Positions 37,000-49,702 of a stretch of DNA of 64,000 bases are shown here, in pieces. Each line of letters opens with the position of its first letter. The stretch's first letter is position 1. This DNA comes from Lotus japonicus. Taxonomy: Eukaryota > Streptophyta > Magnoliopsida > Fabales > Fabaceae. A model generated the notes under the pieces. That model ran no database searches and had not been told where the DNA came from. It saw nothing but the letters and a program-made list of their open reading frames with translations. Both the position numbers and the translations under genes were made by a program. The stretch is from the NCBI RefSeq assembly GCF_012489685.1, contig NC_080046.1, forward strand, positions 46,525,176 to 46,589,175, in the 5' to 3' direction.

Positions 37000-38135
37000 A
37001 ATAATAATATTAATATAGATACATATGTAAATATATAAAAATTAACACTCAAAATTATGATAATAATATTTAATTAAATAATTTCGAAATTTAATATTTA
37101 TTAATTAAATAAGTCCGAAATAATAAATAATTTGGTAATTCTAGAGAATGATAAAAGGTCAAGCATTTCTTCCTCTACAATAATGGTTGAGAATGATTCC
37201 AAGAATATGCTGTTTGATTTAAGAAATAAGGAAACAAATCAAGGGTGAATCAAAGGGAGGGCGGCTAGAGATCAAATCCTAGGTAGACAACTATAAATTG
37301 ATGAGGTTCTTGGTGGTAAAGGCAAGTTCAGAGGAAGAGAGAAAACAGTTGTATGAGCACTTATGAGTTGTGGTTCCGTCTTTGAATCACAATTCCAACA
37401 AAAGAGTGTGAGAGCGTGTTCCATCTTTGTTTCAATTGTGTGGAAAGTAACGAGTGGAAGAGAAGGAGTGATCATTTTAGTATGGTCTAGATACCATAAT
37501 AAGTGCAGCCACGTTCAACACGTAATCATTTGATCACTATACATTTTGTTAAGAATGCCCAAAGCATGCAAGCAATATCCTATGGACATTTACACTACAA
37601 AATGTACTTGTAATCAAATGTTTACCAGTTGAACATGACTGCACTTGTAATGGTATTCAGACAACACTAAAATGAACTCTCCTTCACTTTCATTTGTTGT
37701 TTTCCACACGATTGAAATAAAGGTGGAAGACGCTCTCACACTCAATTGTTAGAATTGTGATTCAAAGACGGAACCACAACTCATAAGTGCTCACTCAACT
37801 GTTTTCTCTCTTCCTCTTCTACCACCAAAAACCTCCTCTATTTATAGATGTCTACTTAGGGTTTGGTCTCTAACCTCCATTTGATTCACCATCGATTTGT
37901 TTCCTCAATTCCTAAATTAAACAACATATTCCTTGGAATAGTTCTCAATCATTCTTGTAGAAGAAATGTTTGATCTTTTATCATTCTCTAGAATCATCTA
38001 ATTATTTACTATTTTCGGAACTATTTAATTAATTAATATTAAATTTAAAAATTATTTAATTAAATATTATTATCATAATTTTGAGTGTTGATTTTTATAT
38101 ATTTAGATATGTATCTATATTAAACTAATATTATT
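37000..38135. repeat. 1.1-kb foldback (long inverted repeat)
   Basis: Left arm about 37000-37519 and right arm about 37628-38135 are reverse complements with scattered differences and a few small indels. Exact pairs include 37361-37380 with 37767-37786. The loop is about 108 nt. A third, direct copy of the right arm lies at 39600-39985. The arms contain no ORF. The sequence may derive from an LTR, but no TG..CA ends were fixed. Confidence 0.8.
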
Positions 38136-38504
38136 AAGGTACGATAAAATTAGGTGTTCACTAATATATTTAAAGCGGGAAAACATTAGAAAACCCGTAA
38201 AGTTATGATCTTCGCGATCAGAGGTGGATCCGGGCTCTAATTAATTGTGTAAAATATATTAGTTTTTAAAATGCTTATTTAATTTCACCCAAGAAAATGT
38301 TTATTATTTATACATATTAAATTTAATTAATAGAGGGAAAATAGATAATTTATAAATTAGGCCTAACAAGCTTTGGAGATTGCGCCTACGTACCCCCTTT
38401 CAACGAAGGGGTCTTCAAGGTGCCTGATGAGAATCGTGTCTCGGCCTACGTATTCTCTTTAGAGAGGCATCAAGGTAACGTAGTTTTGAAGGAAAGCTTG
38501 AGAA

Positions 38505-38690
38505 AGCTCGATTACCAAAGGCTTGAAGAAGTCCGAGCTTGATTTTGAGAGGCTTAAATAAGTTGGAATTCGATCTTGAAAAGCTAAAGAAGTCGGAATT
38601 TGAAGTGCTTGAAAAAGGGTGTTTTGATTTCGAAAGGCTTGAAGAAGCCGGAGTTTGAATTTGAAAGGCTCGAAGAAGCTTGGATTAATA
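38505..38690 (+). repeat. Imperfect ~32-bp tandem repeat
   Basis: About six diverged units of the form AGGCTTGAAGAAGTCGGAG followed by TTTGATTTTGAA. Reading it in one frame gives a Leu/Glu/Lys-type pattern but with stops, so coding is unlikely. Confidence 0.8.
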
Positions 38691-38884
38691 AAATATTTTG
38701 GGAGTTTTGAGAAGTTATTATTATGAATTTTAAAAGAGATCTCCTAGAATTTGGAATGATATTTTAATGACATGGAAAATACCTTTGATAGTTTGTTATG
38801 TTTTATATTTTATTGTTATTTAAGTATTTCAACAGATTTTTTAAAAATCTTATGGATTTGGGTTTATTATTTACGGTGCTTTTT

Positions 38885-38915
38885 TTTTTTGATAATTTGG
38901 AGGGTCTGAGACCCA
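38885..38915 (-). mobile_element. Tiny LINE or SINE tail insertion
   Basis: Thirty-one bases, poly-T followed by GATAATTTGGAGGGTCTGAG, are flanked by ATTTACGGTGCTTTTT on both sides (38869-38884 and 38916-38931). A 16-bp target duplication with a poly-A tail on the minus strand is the mark of target-primed reverse transcription of a heavily 5'-truncated element. Confidence 0.65.
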
Positions 38916-39599
38916 ATTTACGGTGCTTTTTAAGTAAATATAAGTATATAACAACTTTCAAAAAAAAAAGTAAATATAACAAATTAATTATTGTTTTTAT
39001 TATCTTCTATTATAGAATCGAATCTAATTAATTAAAGAAATCCTATATCCAGGAAAGGAAGAAACGAAAAAAGGGAAAGAGAGGAGCGACACGGGCATAG
39101 ATCAATAGGGATGGAGGCGGCCTGGTGGTTCAGGCAGTGGAGACAGGGGGACGAGGGGTGATGTTTACTGTGTAGCCCTTTGGTCTTAAATCTTAATCAT
39201 TACTTTAAAAAACAAAACAATTTGTTTTCCAAATTCCAATATGCATTCAGAGGAGAGGCAAAGCAGAGATAACATCTTATTGAAATAGTTTCTATATCAC
39301 AAACAAAATCATATTAGAATACATTTGTATGAACTCACAAACGTATAGGCATAGCATCATCATGAAATTCACAAATTCGTATCAAGTTTATAAGTTCAAA
39401 GATTTACCCATTAACACATTCAACGTGCAATTGATCAATAGCAAATATTAATAACCATGTTATCTAGCAAAGAGAAAGGATAATCATGTTAAAGAGTATC
39501 ATGTTATCAAACCTGGTTGAAGAACAAGACAAATTAGGACTTGATGATCCTGCAAATAGACTTGTCACCTGAAATTCAGTCTCATACTTGATATCTCTT

Positions 39600-39985
39600 A
39601 TTTTAGAATTGAAGTTCAAGAATGGAACTACAACTCACAAGTGATCACTCAGTTTCTCCCTCATTTTGAACCTTGCCTCTACCACCAAGAACCTCTCCTC
39701 TATGTATAGTTGTGTACCTAGGGTTTGGTCTATAGTCTCTTTGATTCACCCTATATTTGTTTCCTCATTTCCTAAATTAAACAGCATATTCCTTGAAATC
39801 ATTTTTAAGTAGAATAAGAAATTATTCTCTAGAATTATCTAATTATTTATTATTTTAGGATTTATTTAATTAATAAATATTAAATTTCGAAATTATTTAA
39901 TTAAATATTATTATCATAATTTTAAATGCTATTTTTATTAAATTAATATTATTAAGTAAGGATAAAATTATGTGTTCACAATTAT
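39600..39985 (+). repeat. Third copy of the foldback arm
   Basis: It matches 37755-38160 in direct orientation: GGAACTACAACTCAC, then AGGGTTTGGTCT, TTGTTTCCTCA and a long AT-rich end, finishing GATAAAATTATGTGTTCAC. It shows that the arm is part of a dispersed repeat. Confidence 0.75.
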
Positions 39986-40018
39986 TATGTAAAGGTATTA
40001 CATATGTAACAAAAAAAA

Positions 40019-42442
40019 ATCTATATCTATATATATTAGTAAAGCAGACTTGAAAAAATAGTGTCATTGCAATAAATTACATTCACTTGAAAAAATTGCA
40101 TGATTGCAATTAAACACATTCAGTTACTTTTTGTATGTAGTAGCACAACACCTACGGGCAGAAGGTATTTGAAGAAAAGTTGCACAAGTTGCAATTAAAA
40201 TTAACATTACGTTAGAATTGAAAATAACACTATACAATTGAAACATTCACTTGAAAAAATAAAATCATTTCAATTAAAAAAATTCAGTTACATTTTGTAT
40301 GCAGCACCACAAAGATTAAAATAAAATTAAAAATGGTGGAAATTGGCAATGTCAAGAACCTATCCATCTACCAACATTAAATTCAAAAAATGCAATGTAG
40401 TGGACTAAATCAGGCCCTACTCCATATCTCTATATAAACAAACCACTCACACTCAAATCATGCATATCTTAGACTCCAGCATCCTACAGGAAAAAGAATG
40501 GCAACTGTCATAAGCTATTTCAACAAGTATGTCATGTTCCATCACATTAGCAAATTTAAAAACTTTTATTTTTTTTATTACTCATTTCTTATTTCTTTGT
40601 TTCAGGAGAAAGGTCATCAACAACAACAAAAAACTCACATTCCTTAGTTAACTATCTTCCACTGCAGATGATTGGAAAATAAAAGTGCGGGTTTCACGGA
40701 TAGTGCATTAAGTAATAACAAATTACATTTGTAATAAATATATTAAATAATAAGATTAAAAACTGAAAAAAAAATTGTATTGTCAAAAGCTATTCAACTA
40801 CCTACATTAAATATTCACAAAAATACATATATTAAATAATAATAGTTATAATTTTTAAAAATAACTTGAGTTGACAAATATTAAGAATTAAAATTAATTA
40901 ATTTAGATAAAATATATTTAAAATTAATAAATATTTGTTATTAAATCATTATTGATGGTTAAGATTATCATAGAGTAATTTTTCTGTTTAACTAAATATA
41001 TGATGATAAATAAATTAAATAAATTAAAAAATAAGTTAATTAAACTAGGACATATATACTAAATATGTTATGCCTGTGATGTTAGTTATAAAAAATAATA
41101 AAATAATTTAATTTTAAAATATTTGATCGATAATAGTTATAATTTTGATTTAAAATATGTTTTATAATAATATATAATATGACTTTATGACCTCCTATGA
41201 GATTTATCATTGTTGCACTCATTTACAACAGACTAAAAATGTAGTATGCAATGGTATTTAATAAATTTCATAAATGAAATTATATTTGATATAGTCATAT
41301 AGCTACAATATTTCTTCAGTGATAAAAAATAACAATCATTCTTAACCAGCTTTCACTTTTGCACATTACTATGGTACACGAGTTAAAGAATCTTTTTAAC
41401 TAAGTCCTTATAATTTATTTGTGCTAACCACATGTATCATCTACTGAGGGAATCAAGTTCTACTCAAGTGTAGTGAAAGTTAAAGATCTATCATAAAGTG
41501 CATTCCTTAAGGACAGAATCTCAGGGATCAAAAGAGTTAATTTTAACCATTGTAATAGACATTCATTAGGTTGAACGATTTGTGTTTTCAAATTGTCTTA
41601 CGAGGTTCTATAATTTTTTACTTTCTATAAAACTATAAAAATTTATCGAATAGTTTAAATTATTATTCTAATTCATAATTAAGTTAAAAAATATATGCTC
41701 TTACAAATTACAAATTGCATATTAACTAATTAAATACTCATATGCAATAAATAGTATAATTTTTATATGTGTGACTAAGAATATGTTTCGGCATTAAATT
41801 TTTATTAGCACACTTACCATAGAGTTTCAACTGAAAACACAACTTTTCTTGGCCAAAACATGAAAGCAAGATATAAATACCACTTTATAAAAGTCTTTTT
41901 ACTTTTATAGATGATTTTACACAAACACGGACTAAATTATTCAGCTCTAATTATATATTTTCATCATTTTACTTAATATTGAGAGTGCATTACTATTTAA
42001 ACATATAATCACCAAATAAATTGAAAATAATTTTATTTAATAAACATAAAATATTAAATATGTGTTTTAATATACTAAAAAATTAACCCAAGAAGGGTAG
42101 CTCAGTTGGCAACGCAGGCTGAGTGTGAATGAAGAGCTCTCGGTTTCAATCCCCACACAGTACACTCTGGGGGAGGGATGATGAGCCTTAATTGTGACTA
42201 AATCTCGAATCTGTGGTATATCCTAATGGTGATGGTACCAAATTCTTATAAAAAAAACTACGAAAAAATTAGTGTACAATAAATTTTTTTTTTAGCTTCA
42301 TTAATGTTATTACATTACATATGTTTATCATATTCTTAATTATCTATTATTCAATAATTTTTCATATTCGAAAATTATTTTTACAAATAATAGACACATA
42401 ACTTAAAAACAAACCCGGGCGTTGCACGAGTTTAATTTCTAG
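40019..42442 (+). mobile_element. Non-autonomous Helitron A
   Basis: It starts TCTATATCTATATATATTAG next to an A-run and ends in a GC-rich stem (42411-42433) followed by CTAG at 42439-42442. About 1.7 kb of its right part is collinear with Helitron B (42665-45727). It contains a SINE at 42088 and no protein gene. The exact outer end could instead be the second terminus at 42669. Confidence 0.65.
42088..42258 (+). mobile_element. tRNA-derived SINE inside Helitron A
   Basis: The head GGGTAGCTCAGTTGGCAACG is an A box and GGTTTCAATCCCC a B box. The body is unrelated and ends in TTATAAAAAAAA. A duplicated AAAAAATTA flanks it. The same insertion is at the same place in Helitron B, so it predates the copying of the Helitron. 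It is not a tRNA gene: there is no anticodon arm or acceptor pairing. Confidence 0.75.
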
Positions 42443-42640
42443 GATCCTTTATTTACATAGAGAGAACTCTAACTAAGTAATTTAATGCATTAAAAAAACT
42501 CTAATACTATCTATTTCGATGTCTAAACACAATAATTTTTTTTCTGTTATATTTATATTTAAGAAATATTTTAATATTTATTATTTATATAATTACACTA
42601 TAATAATTTTCATATAATATTAAAAAATATCGTAAATAAA

Positions 42641-42670
42641 CCCGTGCAACGTACGGGTATAATATCTAGT
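42641..42670 (+). mobile_element. Second Helitron 3' terminus
   Basis: Stem CCCGTGCAACGTACGGG (42641-42657), a short AT tract, CTAG at 42666-42669, then T. It directly abuts the start of Helitron B, so two elements appear to be joined end to end. Confidence 0.7.
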
Positions 42671-43500
42671 ATATAAGTAAAGCACACTTGAACCATTACA
42701 TTAAATACATTAGTAAATATTGCATGTATTATAATGCATTAAGTAATAAAAAATTTATCTTTGTAATAAATATATTAAATAATAAGATTAAAAACTGAAA
42801 AAACAAATTGTATTATCAAAAGCTATTCAACTACCTACATTAAATATTCACAAAAATACCTATATTAAATAATAATAGTTATAATTTTAAAAAATAACTA
42901 GAGCTGACAAATATTAAGAATTAAAATTAATTAATTATAAATAGTATTTATAATTAATTAATTAATATAAAACAGAATTAAAATTAATAAATATTAGTTA
43001 TTAAGTAATTATTGATAGTTAAAATTATCATAGAGTAATTTTTCTATTTAACTACATATATGATGATAAATAAGTTAAATATATTAAAAACTAAATTAAT
43101 TAAATTAGGAGATATATATTAAATATGTTATGCATGTCATGTTAGTTATAAAAAATAATAGAATAATTAAATTAAATTTATTTGTCAAAATAGTTTAATT
43201 TTAAAAAATTTGGTCGATAATAGTTATAATTTTGATTTAAAATATGTTTTCAAATAAAATCTAATATGATTTTATAACTTCCTATGAGGTTTATCATTGT
43301 TGCACTCATCTACAATAAACTAAAAATGTAGTATGAAATGAAGTATTTAATAAACTTCCTAAAGGAAATTATATTTGATGTAGCTACAATATTTCTTCAT
43401 TGATAAAAAAAATAACAATCATTCTTAACCAACTTTCGTTTGCACCTAATTATGATACACGCGTTTAAGAATCTTTTTAACTAAGTTCTTATAATTTATT

Positions 43501-44438
43501 GGGTTAAATATGTTCTCCGTCCCTGAACTTTGAGCGAGATCTGGTTTCCGTCCCTCGCCGGAAAATCTTCCTAGCGCCATCCTCAAACTCAATTGTTTGT
43601 ACGGAAACCGTCCTTGCCGCCGATATAGCTCCGGCAGCCGTGCACGTGGACATGCCACGTCATTTAATGAAATGATGTGTAAATTTTTAAAAAATAAAAA
43701 CTAAATAATTTTATTTAAATTAAGTCCTCAAATCTTAGCTAATTAAAACTCTAACCCTAAAACTAACATTAACACTAACCTAATTTCATCTCCTAATAAA
43801 ATCAGATCAAAACCTCATTTCATCTCTTTTGATTTTCATATTTCAATTCTAGAAAAAATACCCAGTAAATATCTTCTTCTTCATCTTCTTTAACACTCCC
43901 CTCCCTTCTTCCTCCCCCCAAAACCAAGTAACAACACTGGCACCAGAATCGAACACCACCAAGGACGCACCTTTTCTTAATGTTTCCCTCATCTGGGGTG
44001 ATGGGCATGTGTCAAAATTGTTACTTTCCTCTTAAAATATTTTCTTCATTTCATCTGGGTTAATGGGTTTGTGTCAAAAGTGTTCATTTTTATTTTTCGA
44101 TGTTTTCTTCATACCAAACACTGCAAACCCAAAACAGAGAAGAGGTCTAATTTCTTCATTCCCATGGCCGCTCATCCTTACCTGAACCCTCTCATAGCTT
44201 CAGTTTCGTTCAAACATAGTATAAATGCATGCAATTGCAAACCCCTTTTTGCTTGCAGTATTCAATGTCAGTCCAGCAATCCTCTCTCTTGACAACATCA
44301 GAAGGCCAACTGGGTAATCGCGGAGATGGAAGACCACCACGCACCGACTCCTGCTTCCTTCGCAGAAACTCCTTCTGCACGAACCCAATAGCTTCAGATC
44401 CGAAATGGGTCCACGAAAAAGAGGAAAAGATTGAAATT

Positions 44439-44469
<31 letters not shown>

Positions 44470-45061
44470 AAGAGTACTTGAGGGTCATGGACTTGGTCGA
44501 CCATGCAAGGAAAGGCGAGGTGGAAAACGCTGGCGCAGCCGTTGACGGCGGCGAGATGGTGTTGTAGCGGAGGAGATCGATCTGGAAAAGGCGGAGGCGA
44601 GTGGATGCTCCTTCGAGAGATTGCAGATGCTTCGTCTCGGTCTCATCGTCTAGTTTTGAGGGAAAAAAAGGAAAAGAGAAAGTTAGAATAGGAAGATTGT
44701 GTTTGTGTTAGTTTTAGTTTGGAAAGGGGAAAAGGTGGGGAGTGTGAAAGAAGATGAAGAAGATGATATTACTGTATTTTTTGGTTAACTAGTTTTAGGA
44801 TTATTTAGTTTAATTAGGGTTAAATCAGAGGGCTTAATTAAAATTTAAAAAACAAAAAAAATTAATTTTTTTATTTAAATGCCATGTCATTTCATTAAAT
44901 GACGTGGCATGGCCACGTGCACGGCTGCCGGAGCTATATCGACGACAAGGACGATTTCCGTACAAACAATTGAGTTTGAGGATGGCGCTAGGAAGATTTT
45001 CCGGCGAGGGACGGAAATCAGATTTCGGTCAAAGTTCAGGGACGGAGAACACATTTAACCC
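43501..45061. mobile_element. Mutator-like element (non-autonomous MULE)
   Basis: Long terminal inverted repeats of about 180 bp begin GGGTTAAATATGTTCTCC on the left and end mirrored at 45061. The 9-bp target duplication TAATTTATT is at 43492-43500 and 45062-45070. Helitron A carries the empty site (single TAATTTATT near 41415), which proves the insertion. The interior (43680-44880) has no transposase. It holds GC-richer sequence with a possible short ORF from 44164 (MAAHPYLNPLIASVSF) that could be a captured gene piece. Confidence 0.9.
44440..44473 (+). repeat. (GAA)n microsatellite in the MULE
   Basis: About eleven AAG/GAA units inside the MULE interior. Confidence 0.95.
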
Positions 45062-45378
45062 TAATTTATTTGTATTAACCACATGTATCATCTACTGAAG
45101 GAATCATGTTCTACTCAAGTGTATCATAAAGTGCATTCCTTAAGGAATGAATCTCAAAGATTCAAAGAGTTAATTTTAAAAATTGTAATAGATATTCATT
45201 AGGTTGAACGATTTGTTATTTCAAATTGTCTTATAAGGTTTTATAATTCTTTACTTTCTATAAAACTATAAAAATTTATCGAATAAGTTAAACATATAAT
45301 CACCAAATAAGTTGAAAATTAATTTTATTAAAGAAACATAAAATATAAAATATGTGCTTTAATATACTAAAAAATTAA

Positions 45379-45551
45379 CCCAAGAGGGGTAGCTCAGTTG
45401 GCAACATAGGCTGAGTATGTGTGAAAAGCCCTCGAGTTTGATCCCCACATAATAAACTATAGGGGAGGGATGAAGAACCTCAATTGTGACTAAATCTCGA
45501 ATCTGTCGCTATATTCAAAGGGTGACCGGTACCTAATGTTTATAAAAAAAA
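45379..45551 (+). mobile_element. tRNA-derived SINE inside Helitron B
   Basis: Same element and same position as the SINE at 42088 (GGGGTAGCTCAGTTGGCAAC, later GAGTTTGATCCCC, tail TATAAAAAAAA). Confidence 0.75.
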
Positions 45552-45912
45552 TCTAGAAAATTAGTGCACAATTTATATTGAGCTTCATTAATGTAATTAC
45601 ATTACATATGTTTATCATATTCTTAATTATCTACTCTTCAATAATTTTTCATATTACATAAACTATTTTTACAAATAATAGACATATAACTTAAAAACAA
45701 ACCCGTGCGCACGGGTTTAATTTCTAGTGTAAAGATATTACATACACAATAGACAATTGCCATGATTTAGAAATTAGAACAAGTGATCATATTGAAGGCT
45801 GGTTAACAGTAAACATACAATGAAACTAAATAAAATAATAAGCAAAGAGGACAAGGCATTTCCACCAAGCTTAGTAAGCTCGGTCATTGCAGTCCGCAGC
45901 CAGAGCCAGCCA

Positions 45913-45965
45913 TTGACCAAACAAACTCCAATCCACCAACCTTCACACACACACATATAAAAGCC
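45913..45965 (+). promoter_or_regulatory. CHS core promoter elements
   Basis: A W-box TTGACC (45913-45918), an AC-rich MYB-type site CCACCAACC (45933-45941) and a TATA box ATATAAAAG (about 45955) lie 90-145 bp before the CHS ATG. The promoter is squeezed into the 330 bp between the end of Helitron B and the gene. I see no CACGTG G-box in that interval. Confidence 0.6.
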
Positions 45966-46055
45966 TATCTCCCCACTCAAGTTTCCACAACACAACGCTT
46001 CTTCATTCGCTTCTTGCTTACAAACTTGATATCATCAACAACAAAGGATTTTAAG

Positions 46056-47355
<1,300 letters not shown>

Positions 47356-48429
47356 TTTGCTTGATTATTTTGTTATTTTGTAACACTTAAACTCACTGGA
47401 TTTTGTATCTGTGAGAAAGGAAATATACTCATATTGAGTTTGATTATGTACGTTCAAATTAAAATAATGAATGGCTAATTGCCTTATTCTTTTCATTTGT
47501 TTGATAAATGATTACCTTACAAGCTTCGTTTGGATTGATGGAGGAGGAGGGAGTGGAGTGGAAGGGAGGGGAGGGAGGGATGGGTCCATTGTTTGGTTTA
47601 TTTAAAATAGGATGGAAGGGAGTGGTAAGTAATGGTCCAACATCCATCATGCTCCATTACATTCCATCATATTTACTCCCCCCCAAATTGGATGGAAATG
47701 AATGGAAAGGAAAATTGGTCACTTAATTAAATTATGAAAATACCATTCTACCCATGATAACCTCCATACATAGCTTCTCCTAGTTGGTGCCCTAATTTTC
47801 TCCCATCACGTAACAAAATCTGGCGGCAGATGAAAAAAGCTTCCCGCCTTTTACCTTGATAATACTCTTTCACTCATTCTCAGTTGCAGCCATCGTTGTT
47901 TGCTCCTTCTGGCTTTCCCCTCTGCCCTGCAATTGGTCTCTGCTGCAATCTTTTCCCTTGGCAAGGTGAGTCTTTTTCCTGCGAGTATGATCTGTTTCTG
48001 ATCTTGTCTCTGTTATGTTTTTTTTGCTTTTAGTCGTGTTGTTAGTGCATCCTTGGATCATAGTTGTGCTGTTCTGTCCTTGCTCTTCTGTTTGGTTTTG
48101 ATACTCCTATAGATTGTTGTGAGGCACCTTTATCTGGATGTTGAATTCTCACCAGTTGAACGGAGTTTGTGATGGGGTATTTGAGCTTGCAATTCGTGAA
48201 GGCTGTGGTGGGGTGGCAATTTATTAACTTATTATTTTTGTTATTTTGGGTTTGTTTCCCACTACTGGCCGTAAAAGAAACATTAGCTTACAAAAAGAAA
48301 AAATCTTGGAGTCCAATATAGATGAATTATGAATCTGGTTTGCTAGAGAGATTGATGAATTACACAAATATGTCACTTGCCATTTAATCTTTGACTATTT
48401 AAGTATAAAAGTATTGAGTGGAAAAGTGT

Positions 48430-49318
48430 TTTTTTTTTTTGAAAAATAAAGGATTGTATTATTATCCACAAAAAAAAAAAAAGACCTTGAGGACAGAACC
48501 CCCAAAGCCGGAAAAAAGAGGCAGACAAGGCACGCACGGACCGCTCGAAGGGAAAACCCAAAAAAGAATACCCATCCCCCACAGGGAACCCAAAAAACAA
48601 CCCCACGGGCTATCAGCAGAGCTATATAAGCAATAACCAAGGCCAAAAAACGTGAGACAACAAATGAGGCACAAAACCAGCCTAAGATTCAAGGCACGAA
48701 ATGTTCCTCAAAAACCTTTTCGAGACCCTGTATAGCCTCGATGTCGCTCCCTTCAAACACCATACCCACAACCTTGCCGAGAAGCCACGCCTTCTTTGCT
48801 CGCGTGAAGAAACGCCCCCTGCTAACAGTTCCCAAATCCGGCACTGACGAAGAAGCCAATGGATTGACCAAAGCAGAGCCCTCATCCAATAACAAAGAAT
48901 CATCCAACTCACAAGTTCCTGGAATAAGTGACGAAGATCCCCCATCCTCCAAAACTGAGTCTCTAGCTTTAATTTTCCTAGGCCTCCCTCGGGAACGAGA
49001 TGCAGAACCATTAAGGCCGCAACCCCTATCTTTCTTAGGACGACCCCGTCGCTTAGGAACACAAGAGTCCCCAACCACAACAGCATCAGGATCCCCATCT
49101 GGAAAATCAACCCCAGAATGGCATCCACCAGCAACAAGGGGAGGGACCAAACAAACCTCATTCAACCCCTCCGACGTACAAATAACACCACCATCCAATA
49201 CAGAACCAGTAAGCACCTGGAAAAGATCTTCCAGAGCAAAAGCCTCCAGCATCCAAGCACTCCTCAATACTCCTAAATTGAAATCGATCTTGGCGAGACA
49301 CAGCTGATCAAGGCACAA
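48430..49318 (-). mobile_element. LINE-like fragment inside the Harbinger element
   Basis: On the minus strand an open frame of about 200 codons ends at 48689 and contains two AT-hook-like motifs (RRGRPKKDRG and RSRGRPRKIKA). About 250 nt of 3' sequence follow, ending ATAATACAATCC and then A-rich runs at 48460-48430. The poly-A end and truncated frame suggest a non-LTR retrotransposon inserted against the host element. No reverse transcriptase is present, so this could instead be a captured gene piece. Confidence 0.45.
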
Positions 49319-49702
49319 AACAAAAGACCCTGTCTTTTGTTGTGTTGTGATGGATTATTGTGTGGGAAATTGCCATTTAATTGTCATCTAACTTTGGCAA
49401 AAATGAAAAGTATTGTCGCATTATGCCTAGGTGACTTGTCTTTGGTTTATAGCTTTTGCACAGATATATGATGGGAGCTATAGCAAGAAGTATTATAATT
49501 TATGTTTCTGTTCTTTTAGCTATTTGGCTTTGTTCCTTTACTTTTTCATGTTTGATGCAGTATAGAGCATGTATTGCTCTTTTTCTCTTTAAATTCTGTT
49601 ATGGATACAATTGATTTTTTTCCAATTTTTTCATTGTAATAGAGTTCTAAATTTTGTAGTCATGATAAAAAAATTGACTTATTATTACGTACATTTTCAT
49701 AG

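Larger units (their letters stand above)
42665..45727 (+). mobile_element. Non-autonomous Helitron B
   Basis: It begins TCTAGTATATAAGTAAAGCA, like the start of Helitron A. It ends in a perfect 20-bp palindrome (45699-45718), TTTCTAG and T. It is collinear with Helitron A except for the MULE at 43501-45061. Its right end lies 330 bp upstream of the CHS start codon. Confidence 0.75.

Noticed and set aside
37000..38135. MIRNA precursor
   Set aside because: Arms of 510 bp from a dispersed repeat fit a foldback transposon or LTR pair better than a MIRNA.
38505..38690. Coding repeat of a coiled-coil protein
   Set aside because: Unit lengths vary and stops interrupt every frame over the whole array.
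42088..42258. tRNA gene suggested by GGGTAGCTCAGTTGG
   Set aside because: Only the A and B boxes are kept. There is no acceptor pairing or anticodon arm, and the same sequence recurs at 45379 with a SINE tail.
48741..49307. 188-codon open frame on the + strand
   Set aside because: It is the mirror of the minus-strand frame at 48689-49318, which has the poly-A end and a more protein-like composition.
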